A DNA stretch of 64,000 nt from JAJFUG01 sp964473155 (GTDB taxonomy: Bacteria; Gemmatimonadota; Glassbacteria; GWA2-58-10), in assembly GCA_964473155.1 (NCBI GenBank), contig CAYYNT010000008.1:35423-99422 (forward strand), given 5' to 3'. The position numbers were made by a program, and so were the translations under genes. Of this stretch, positions 57,141 through 64,000 are shown one piece after another. Every line of letters begins with the position of its first letter. Position 1 is the stretch's first letter. The notes beneath the pieces are model-generated. The model saw only the letters and a program-made list of their open reading frames with translations, did no database searches and was not told the origin of the DNA.

Positions 57141-57755
57141 TCACTTACCAGTCGACATGCCGCTGAAAAACACCTCTGCGATCATGTCCGTGATTTTCCG
57201 GGTGTCACTGGCATCCTTCAAGTTTTCCCAGTGCTTGATAAGCCCGAAAGTCAATCCCTCCATGCTCACCGCCAGGAAACGCGCATCGAAAGGTTTGATT
57301 TCTCCAAGAGAGACCGCCTCCTGGAAAATCGATTCGATCCAATCCATATACTCGTGGTAAAGAATTATTACAGGCTGGTCTTTGTCTATCTGCGGGCGAT
57401 AGCCAGCCGTGGCCACTCCCATGAATATACGGAAAAATCCGTAGTGCTCGATAAAGAACTGGACCTTCATCGCTATCACTGTCCGCAGTTTCTCCACCGG
57501 AGAAGTCAGCGTATCGGCCGCCTCTCGCAGCCTGATCAGACCTTCTCGCGCTCTTATCTCTATGATGCTTTGGAAAAGCACCTCTTTACTCGGAAAAAAA
57601 TTGTAGATCGAGCCGACAGACAGCTCGACCGCCGCCGCGATCATGCTCATGGTCGTATTGTGGAAACCATGAACCGCGAAAATTGCCTCCGCGGCATCCA
57701 GTATCTCTATCCGAATCTTATCTTTCTCACGCTCTCTGCGGGATTGTCTGCTCAT
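57141..57755 (-). CDS. TetR-family transcriptional regulator
   Basis: 204 residues; GGAGGGGAG directly before the ATG. An N-terminal helix-turn-helix (ILDAAEAIFAVHGFHNTTMSMIAAAVELSVGSIYNFFPSKEVLF, quoted here only as its core TTMSMIAAAVELSVGSIYNF) is followed by a helical ligand-binding domain (IEHYGFFRIFMGVATAGYR). The ligand is unknown. Upstream lie two tandem palindromic sites (57799-57834), so it is probably autoregulated. No divergent gene adjoins these sites, so if it controls other genes they are elsewhere. Confidence 0.93.
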   Translation of the reverse strand: MSRQSRREREKDKIRIEILDAAEAIFAVHGFHNTTMSMIAAAVELSVGSIYNFFPSKEVLFQSIIEIRAREGLIRLREAADTLTSPVEKLRTVIAMKVQFFIEHYGFFRIFMGVATAGYRPQIDKDQPVIILYHEYMDWIESIFQEAVSLGEIKPFDARFLAVSMEGLTFGLIKHWENLKDASDTRKITDMIAEVFFSGMSTGK

Positions 57756-57798
57756 CTCCCCTCCGCTGCATTCAATATGGTGATTATTTCCTCATATA

Positions 57799-57834
57799 TT
57801 GAATTGTGATTCAATATATTGAATGCAAATTCAA
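57799..57834. promoter_or_regulatory. Tandem palindromic operator of the TetR regulator
   Basis: Two sites of identical arms: TTGAATtgtgATTCAA (57799-57814) and TTGAATgcaaATTCAA (57819-57834), separated by TATA, so the period is 20 bases or two helical turns on the same DNA face. A single half-site ATTCAA follows at 57770-57775, closer to the gene. The TetR ATG is at 57755, about 45 bases away, where its promoter would lie. TetR dimers commonly bind such dyads, often two side by side. Confidence 0.8.
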
Positions 57835-57994
57835 TCATCAAGTAGATTTTGCAGTCCATTGAAGATAAATGATGGAATTAAATCAGTCCGTACTGCACTA
57901 TCCTGCAGGGATTGCGCGCCCGGGGGAGAATCACTCGGGGCGTCATACTGCGGGGGACCGCAACCGGCGGGAACAACAACGGCTTGAGGACATA

Positions 57995-60900
57995 TCAGCC
58001 GTCCAGGCAGCGGCGCACTGTGACGGCCAAGGTCTGGCGGGTGAAAGGTTTCTGGATGAAACTTACGCCGTCGTCCAGCGCTCCATGATCCGAGATGATA
58101 TTTGCAGCATAGCCGGACATGTAGATGACCTTGAGCGATGGGCGAGTCCTGCGCAGGCTGGTCATAAGCTCTTTCCCGCTCATCTCCGGCATAATGACGT
58201 CGGTAAGAAGGCAGTCAATCCGGGTGGAAAGGTCCGCGGCCAGGCCGAGACATTCAGTGACAGTCGATCCGCTGAGCACGCTGTACCCGAGACTGCTCAG
58301 CATCGAACAGGTCAGTTCGCGCACAGTCGGGTCATCCTCGGCCACCAGGATTGTTTCAGTCCCGGACGGTATCTCTTTCGGAACGGCAGGCCCTATTTCC
58401 TCGTCCGCGTCCTGATCCACCGCCGGAAGATAAATCTTGAAGGTGCTGCCATGGCCCGGCTCGCTGTAAACCCAGATATAGCCTCCATGCTGCTTTACTA
58501 TTCCGTATACCGTGGCCAGCCCCAGGCCCGTGCCCTTGCCGATTTCCTTGGTCGTGAAGAACGGCTCGAAAATGCGGCTTCTGGTCTGCGCATCCATACC
58601 GCTCCCGGTGTCGCTCACCGACATCAATAAGTATTTGCCGGGCGTCACCTCGGAATGGTGCGCCGCATACTCCTCATCGAGTTCCACGTCCTGTGTTTCT
58701 ATCGAAAGCACTCCGCCCTTGGGCATCGCATCCTGGGCGTTCACCGCCAGGTTCATCAGCACCTGTTCCACCTGGCCGCGGTCGGCCCGTACGGAGCGGA
58801 CCGTATGACCCAGGTTCATCTCGATCCGGATGTTTTCACGCAAAGTGCGGCGCAGCAGCTTGCCCGCGGACGGTATCACCTCGTTGAGGTTCAGCGGCTC
58901 CACCTGCAGGGTCTGCTTCCGGCCGAACGCCATAAGCTGGCCGACAAGGTCACGCGCCTTGCCGCCCGCGTTGATGATCTCCTGTATGTCGCTTCTGGCC
59001 TTTTCCGGGACTTCCTCGTTGAACAGCAGCATTTCCGCGTAACCGAGGATGGGGGTGAGCATGTTGTTCAGGTCGTGGGCCACGCCGCCGGCCAGGAGCC
59101 CTACCGCCTCCATCTTCTGCGACTGCCTGAGCTGGTCCTCCAGCTCCAGCTCGTGGGTGACATCCTTTTTCAGGGTCAGATAGCTGACAACCTTCCCCTG
59201 CTCGTCACGGATGGGTGTTGTTGATAAATCTTCCATGTATGCCGTTCCGTCTTTCCTCAGGCTTTGCACCCGTCCCGACCAGACCTGTCCCGCGACCAGG
59301 GTTTCTTTCACTTCTTCCAGCAGGGTTTCGTTCTCCTGGTTGAATTCCATGAAATACATCTGATGGCCCACCACCTCTTCCGCGGAATAACCGGACGAGG
59401 CTTCGAAAGCCGGGTTCACGTAGCGGATCAATTCCTCCGTGTCCCGGATAATCACGCTCTCCGAGGCCTGTTCCACTGTCGAGGCCAGGAAACGAAGACG
59501 GTCCTCGGAGCGCTTGCGCTCGGTGATGTCCAGGGCGGTGAAAGTGACTCCCTTGTCCAGGTCCTGCGGGTCCAGGGGCGTCGCGCAGAGCAGCACGTCG
59601 ATAATCTGCCCGTCTTTCCTGAGCCAGCGGGTCTCGACCGTGCCGGTGCCTTTCTCCGCGATCCGGCGGTACTTTTCAAGTCCCGCCAAGTCGTATTCCT
59701 CCTGAGCCGGATAGATCATCCGGGAATTCTTCTCCATAAGCTCCTCGCGCCCGTATCCCACCATCTCGCACATCCGCGGATTGACTTCCTTGAACACCCG
59801 CCGGACCATCAATCCTATTCCGACCGGAGCCACCCGCAGAATGCTGCTTATTTTCTTCTCGTTCCGGATAAGCTCGTCCTCCAAGCGCTTTCTTTCAGTT
59901 ATGTCCAGAACAGTGAAAGTCACACCTTTCAACAAATCCCGGCGGTCCAGGGGAGCGATGTTCAGTAGAACATCTATTATGTGATTATCTTTCCTTCGAT
60001 AGCGGGTTTCGATCGCAGCGTTGCCATATTCGGCGAGTTTGCTGTACATTTCGCCCACCGCATCATACTCCTCGCTGGAAACGAAGAGGAACCTCGTACT
60101 CCGCCCCTGGATTTCCTCCCGCGAATACCCGACTATTTCACAGTACTGGTCGTTAACTTCCTTGAGCATCCTGTCGACCACCAGCCCTACTCCCACCGGT
60201 TGAACCCGCAGAATGTTCCTGATCTGCTCTTCGCTCAAGATAAGCTCGGCCTCGGTCTTCTTACGGGAGGTGATATCGCTGAAGATCACCGCGAACTGGC
60301 CTTTCTGCGGGCTGTAGGCCAGCATGTCATAGTACTTTTTGAGTTCGGCTCTATATTCCTCGAAACTGACCGGCTCACCGGTGAGCGCCACCTTTCCGTA
60401 TCTCTCGATCAATTCCTTCCTGATGCCGGGATATATTTCCTGTATCGTCCGGCCCACAATATTTTCCGCTCGTTCTCCGGTCAGCTTTTCGTAAGCCGGA
60501 TTTATTTCCAGGTAGCGGAAATCCTCCGGCTTGCCTTCCTCGTCCGTTATTATCTCGCACAGGGCGAAACCGGTAGTCATGTATTCGAACAGGTGGCGGT
60601 ACCTGCGCTCACTCTCTCGCAGCGCTTCCTCGGCGCGAATACGTCCGGTGATATCGCGCGCCGCGGCGAAAATCTGATCTCCCGACGGGTAGCTTTTCCA
60701 TTCTATCCAGCGGTAGCTGCCATCCGCGGCCCGGTAGCGGTTGACGAAATCCAGAACCTCCTGCTGTCCATCCAGCCTGGCCACAGCATCCAGAGTGGCA
60801 GGCAGGTCGTCCGGATGCACCAGGTCCAGGAATCTTTTTCCCTCCAGTTCACTGAGCGGGTAACCCAGGGTTTTCTCCCATTCCGGATTCAGACGGCGGA

Positions 60901-62332
60901 AATAACCCCGGGTATCCGCGATGCAGAGAAGGTCCAGGTTGCTGGCAAAAAACACTTCGATCTCACGGTTTTTCTCTTTCAGCGCCTCCTCGGATTTTTT
61001 CCGCTCGGTGATGTCCTGTACCGCGCCGACAATGCCGCCCAGCGAACCGTCAAGCCGGTTGAAAGAAGCCTTGTGGAACACGACAGCACGCATAGACCCA
61101 TCCGCGGCCTTGACCGCTGACTCGTAAACCTGAACGCCCGGATGGGCGAAAAGCTCCTTGTCGGCCTGGTCGTATATCGCGGCCAGTTCCGGCGGAGCAA
61201 TGTCATAAACGGTCTTGCCGACAATGTTCTCCGATCTGCGGTAAAGCATTTCCTGAAAAGCCCGGTTGCAGCCCAGATATTTCCCCTCCGTGTCCTTGTA
61301 GTACACGGGATAGGGCATGTTTTCGAGTATGAGCTGGATGAATTCATAGTTCTTCCTGTCGGCCTGTTCCATCATCCGTCTGGCGGTTATGTCCGTACCC
61401 ACGGAAAGGAGTTCCCGGATCTTTCCGTTCTCATCCCGCACCGCCCGATTGGACCAGTGAATCCATACCCTTCGCCCATCCTTGCAGATATTTTCGTTCT
61501 CGTTGCTCACATACTTTTCCGGATCTTCCAGAATCTCATCGACCATCCGCGAAAGGTCCTGTCCGCTTGAATCGGTGTCCGGCACAAAAGTGCCAACGAT
61601 ACTCCGCCCGACAATTTCCTCCCGCGAGTACCCGAAAAACCGAAGGCCATAGTCATTCATGAACCTGATCAGTCCATCCGGGGTCCAGCGCAGTATTATG
61701 CTGTTGGCGTTCTCGACCAGCAGACGGTATTTGCGCTCGCTCTCTTCAAGCTCCCTCCGGGTACGGACATGCGCCTCCTGGTCCAGGAAAAACAGGCCAA
61801 GGAACAGGGTTGCCAGCGGATACAGTGTCAGCAGCGGAAGGGCGATACGCTCCATGAGTTGTACTCTGTGTCCGCCGGGAACGAGATTGGTCATCATCAG
61901 CATGATCACATGCACTATCAGGCCGAAAAGCAGGATATACAAAGGCTTCATCATATCCGGGCGCTTACGGCACAGCCGCCTGTACAGCACTCCCAGGACG
62001 GCGGCTTCCGCGATTACGCCCGCGCCCATCAGCGCGCCCGGTCCGCCCAGCCAGGTACGGTACGCGGCGCTAATCAGCGCGGCGATCAGCGCCGTCATTC
62101 CACCGCCGAAAAGCCCGGCCAGGCTCAGGATTATCGATCGCCCGTCGAATATCAATCCCGGCGCCAGGGCCACCGGGTTGAGCATGCCGACCAGGGACAC
62201 CCCGCCGAACAGAAACCCGGAATAAATGCGGAAAGGTTCCGTGTCGAACCTCCAGCGGCGTATAATCACCCCGTACAGTATTCCGAGTGTGATCAGCAGG
62301 GTTATGTTGTGCATCAGATTAAGGAAGATCAT
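57995..62332 (-). CDS. Seven-PAS hybrid histidine kinase with 5TM-type membrane sensor and receiver
   Basis: 1445 residues from the ATG at 62330-62332 (a GTG 42 bases earlier is less likely). The N-terminus has the five-to-six-helix 5TMR-LytS-type region (LLITLGILYGVIIRRW, NPVALAPGLIFDGRS, GLFGGGMTALIAALIS). Seven PAS domains follow, with typical motifs such as FFGYSREEIVGRS, LYRRSENIVGKT, TLGYPLSELEGK, LTGERAENIVGRT, IVGYSREEIQGRS, MVGYGREELMEKN and SSGYSAEEVVGHQ. PAS5 and PAS6 are close copies. Then HisKA with the phospho-His in GGVAHDLNNMLTP, a HATPase (TGSGMDAQTRSRIFEPFFTT, GTGLGLATVYGIVKQHGG) and a C-terminal receiver (LLTDVIMPEMSG, IQKPFT). It has no adjacent regulator; the target is unknown. 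Confidence 0.93.
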   Translation of the reverse strand: MIFLNLMHNITLLITLGILYGVIIRRWRFDTEPFRIYSGFLFGGVSLVGMLNPVALAPGLIFDGRSIILSLAGLFGGGMTALIAALISAAYRTWLGGPGALMGAGVIAEAAVLGVLYRRLCRKRPDMMKPLYILLFGLIVHVIMLMMTNLVPGGHRVQLMERIALPLLTLYPLATLFLGLFFLDQEAHVRTRRELEESERKYRLLVENANSIILRWTPDGLIRFMNDYGLRFFGYSREEIVGRSIVGTFVPDTDSSGQDLSRMVDEILEDPEKYVSNENENICKDGRRVWIHWSNRAVRDENGKIRELLSVGTDITARRMMEQADRKNYEFIQLILENMPYPVYYKDTEGKYLGCNRAFQEMLYRRSENIVGKTVYDIAPPELAAIYDQADKELFAHPGVQVYESAVKAADGSMRAVVFHKASFNRLDGSLGGIVGAVQDITERKKSEEALKEKNREIEVFFASNLDLLCIADTRGYFRRLNPEWEKTLGYPLSELEGKRFLDLVHPDDLPATLDAVARLDGQQEVLDFVNRYRAADGSYRWIEWKSYPSGDQIFAAARDITGRIRAEEALRESERRYRHLFEYMTTGFALCEIITDEEGKPEDFRYLEINPAYEKLTGERAENIVGRTIQEIYPGIRKELIERYGKVALTGEPVSFEEYRAELKKYYDMLAYSPQKGQFAVIFSDITSRKKTEAELILSEEQIRNILRVQPVGVGLVVDRMLKEVNDQYCEIVGYSREEIQGRSTRFLFVSSEEYDAVGEMYSKLAEYGNAAIETRYRRKDNHIIDVLLNIAPLDRRDLLKGVTFTVLDITERKRLEDELIRNEKKISSILRVAPVGIGLMVRRVFKEVNPRMCEMVGYGREELMEKNSRMIYPAQEEYDLAGLEKYRRIAEKGTGTVETRWLRKDGQIIDVLLCATPLDPQDLDKGVTFTALDITERKRSEDRLRFLASTVEQASESVIIRDTEELIRYVNPAFEASSGYSAEEVVGHQMYFMEFNQENETLLEEVKETLVAGQVWSGRVQSLRKDGTAYMEDLSTTPIRDEQGKVVSYLTLKKDVTHELELEDQLRQSQKMEAVGLLAGGVAHDLNNMLTPILGYAEMLLFNEEVPEKARSDIQEIINAGGKARDLVGQLMAFGRKQTLQVEPLNLNEVIPSAGKLLRRTLRENIRIEMNLGHTVRSVRADRGQVEQVLMNLAVNAQDAMPKGGVLSIETQDVELDEEYAAHHSEVTPGKYLLMSVSDTGSGMDAQTRSRIFEPFFTTKEIGKGTGLGLATVYGIVKQHGGYIWVYSEPGHGSTFKIYLPAVDQDADEEIGPAVPKEIPSGTETILVAEDDPTVRELTCSMLSSLGYSVLSGSTVTECLGLAADLSTRIDCLLTDVIMPEMSGKELMTSLRRTRPSLKVIYMSGYAANIISDHGALDDGVSFIQKPFTRQTLAVTVRRCLDG

Positions 62333-62543
62333 CGCTCGATGCTCGATGGAGGGTAGGGGACAGTCATCCCGCACAAGACAGAACCGATTTATCCTGAATT
62401 CATTTATCGTCTCGTGCTGTCAAATATTTTACACCATTCCAGGAAGGGTTTCAACTCCCCGCAGAAATAAATTTCAGATTCCGTGTACAGGAAAGAGGCA
62501 GAATAGTGCGGATCGTTGAGGCCGAATCGCTGTGGAATCAGGC

Positions 62544-63794
62544 TTAAAAAGCGAGGCAGGAACGCCCGGCCAGAGCGCCGCTGGAAAAAGCCCACTGCAG
62601 GTTATACCCCCCGCAGGGGCCGTCCAGGTCGAGCAATTCTCCGGAAAAATGCAGATTTTTGATCAGGCGGCTTTCAAGAGTGGCGGGGTCGATTTCTTTC
62701 AAGCTCACGCCGCCCCTGGTGAGCATGGCTTTCTCGAACCCGGCCGTGGCGGTGACGGTCAGCTCCGTGGAGCAAAGCGCCAGTGGCAGAAGGGCCGCCT
62801 GCTCACGGCGGAGACGGCCCGCGGTGGCGGTCTCGGGGTCGATTCCGCAGTTGAGACACAGGCGGCCGGCCAGGGCGTGTGGAAGATAATCCCGCAGAAG
62901 GCTGGAGATTCGCGAGCCGCCGCTATGCTGCCGCCATTCTTCCAGCCGGCATTCCCAGAACGCGCGGTCCATGCCGGGAGTGAAATCCAGCTCCAGGCGC
63001 ACAGGCTTGACCCTTGCCAGACGGGACGAAACCTCGCCGGACAGATCGAGCGCCGCCGGGCCGGAAAGGCCATCGTGCGTGAAAAGAACCCCGCCGTATC
63101 GCTCTGCCCGTCCCGATCCCCGGCCCGGCAGACTGATTATTGCCTCCGTAAGACTAACTCCGGCCAGACTGCCCGGCCAGTCCTCCTGCGTTATCAGCGG
63201 GACCAGCGCGGGCAAAGGCTCGACAATCTGATGGCCCAGGGCCGCCGCCAGAGCGTAGCCTCCGCCCGAGCCGCCCAGTCCGGGATAGCTCCGTCCCCCG
63301 GTGGCAAGAACCACCGCCCGGCAGCGCAGCTCGCTGCCATCGGCCAGCCGCACCCCGCTCACCCGGCCCCCGGCGGGGAGGATTGCGGCCGCCCGCGCTG
63401 GCGACATGATCCGCACCCCGGCTTTCGCGGCCCGTCCGAGCAGGGCCTCCAGCACAACCGAGGATGAATCGGCCCGCGGGAACACGCACCCGTCCGGACG
63501 GACCACGGTGTCCACGCCAAGGGAGCGGAAAAACCGCCGCAATCCCTCGGGGTCCAGGCGCTCCAGGGCCGCGGCCATGAACCGTCCCTGACGCCCGAAC
63601 TCTTCCATGATCTTCTCGCGCGGGGCGGCATGGCTCAGGTTGCAGCGTCCTCCACCCGAGACCAGCAGCTTGAGGCCAGGGCGCGGCATCTGCTCGGCGA
63701 CCAGCACCCGCAATCCGCGCTCCGCCGCGGCAAGCGCCGCCATCAGGCCGGACGGTCCACCGCCGGCCACCACCAGGTCGTAATCCTGTTTCAC
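62544..63794 (-). CDS. BaiN/HI0933-like FAD-dependent flavoprotein
   Basis: 416 residues from a GTG at 63792-63794 (GGAG nine bases upstream). An ATG at 63917 with GGGGG upstream would add 41 residues, but that stretch is AT-rich, unlike the gene's codon use, and has no homology I can see. The Rossmann motif VVAGGGPSGLMAALAAAE starts the protein; SGGGRCNLS is the HI0933-family signature, and ATGGRSYPGLGGSGGGY and the end GGYNLQWAFSSGALAGR are also typical. These are FAD-dependent oxidoreductases of mostly unknown substrate (BaiN acts on bile acids in Clostridium). It is the last gene of the window; 63795-64000 shows no further gene. Confidence 0.85.
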   Translation of the reverse strand: MKQDYDLVVAGGGPSGLMAALAAAERGLRVLVAEQMPRPGLKLLVSGGGRCNLSHAAPREKIMEEFGRQGRFMAAALERLDPEGLRRFFRSLGVDTVVRPDGCVFPRADSSSVVLEALLGRAAKAGVRIMSPARAAAILPAGGRVSGVRLADGSELRCRAVVLATGGRSYPGLGGSGGGYALAAALGHQIVEPLPALVPLITQEDWPGSLAGVSLTEAIISLPGRGSGRAERYGGVLFTHDGLSGPAALDLSGEVSSRLARVKPVRLELDFTPGMDRAFWECRLEEWRQHSGGSRISSLLRDYLPHALAGRLCLNCGIDPETATAGRLRREQAALLPLALCSTELTVTATAGFEKAMLTRGGVSLKEIDPATLESRLIKNLHFSGELLDLDGPCGGYNLQWAFSSGALAGRSCLAF

Positions 63795-64000
63795 TCTTAT
63801 CGGCTCCGGCCCTGTTTCATATCGATTTGATAATACTAATTCTAAAAATGGAAATTCTGAGACGGACACGAAAGAAAATAATTTGTTCGCGCAGGGGGCA
63901 TGGGCTGACGTGCTCATTTCTAATCCCCCTCAGTCCCACTTTGGGAAAGCGACTGTATTAGGGGTCAAGCAAAAGATTTCTGGAATGGCCTTTCATATTT

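Noticed and set aside
57869..58630. Plus-strand open frame of about 250 residues at the end of the hybrid kinase
   Set aside because: It lies antisense to the kinase receiver and HATPase domains and has no recognisable motif.
63795..63917. 41-residue N-terminal extension of the flavoprotein from an ATG with a good ribosome site
   Set aside because: The stretch is AT-rich with codon use unlike the rest, and the family normally begins just before the Rossmann motif; a GTG at 63794 fits better.

Overview
The window reads as a high-GC, Gram-negative chromosome fragment from a metagenome-type assembly. It has one 100-N scaffold gap at 33282-33381. Several features point to the FCB (Fibrobacteres-Chlorobi-Bacteroidetes) side of the tree, probably an uncultured candidate phylum: a TonB-dependent receptor with an N-terminal carboxypeptidase-regulatory-like domain, a secreted protein with the NPY/FlgD-Ig-like C-terminus seen in type IX-sorted proteins, a PorV/PorQ-type outer-membrane protein, a propeller-type sensor kinase, and many dockerin-tagged secreted proteins. 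I cannot name the phylum from sequence alone. I see no rRNA, tRNA or CRISPR array.

Layout. (1) 1-9 kb holds six mostly secreted proteins on both strands: a partial lipoprotein-like gene, two transglutaminase-like proteins, an unknown, a toroid lyase-like protein and a metallo-beta-lactamase-fold hydrolase. An IS1182-like transposase remnant and dispersed GC-rich palindromes lie between them. (2) 9.3-23 kb holds a propeller sensor kinase plus an NtrC-type regulator (1-bp gap), a stand-alone receiver, then a TonB receptor / NPY-type secreted protein / PorV-like trio closed by a strong terminator. (3) 23-27 kb holds two tandem paralogous beta-helix proteins; one carries a dockerin and the other does not. 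(4) 27.4-33.9 kb (minus strand) holds a heavy-metal efflux operon: a Cys-rich small protein, TolC-like, adaptor and RND pump. (5) 34-38 kb (minus) holds an M14 carboxypeptidase and larB-larE-larC for the nickel-pincer nucleotide cofactor. (6) 38.5-47.2 kb holds a bacteriohemerythrin divergent from a chemosensory cluster: CheA (double CheW-like plus receiver), CheW, a haem-c-type MCP, CheB, CheR and PilZ. (7) 47.4-56.9 kb holds four secreted proteins: an N-terminal-dockerin BNR propeller, a GH20-like lipoprotein, an M6 metalloprotease and a heparinase II/III-like protein; three of these carry dockerins. (8) 57-64 kb (minus) holds a TetR regulator with a duplicated palindromic operator, a seven-PAS hybrid kinase and a BaiN/HI0933-like flavoprotein.

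How it may fit together (inference). The organism appears to sense extracellular polymers or redox state through large sensors. It takes up material through a TonB receptor and exports calcium-binding, dockerin-tagged enzymes. The chemosensory cluster lacks flagellar genes and a separate CheY but has a PilZ protein, so it may control something other than flagellar swimming, possibly linked to oxygen/redox and c-di-GMP.
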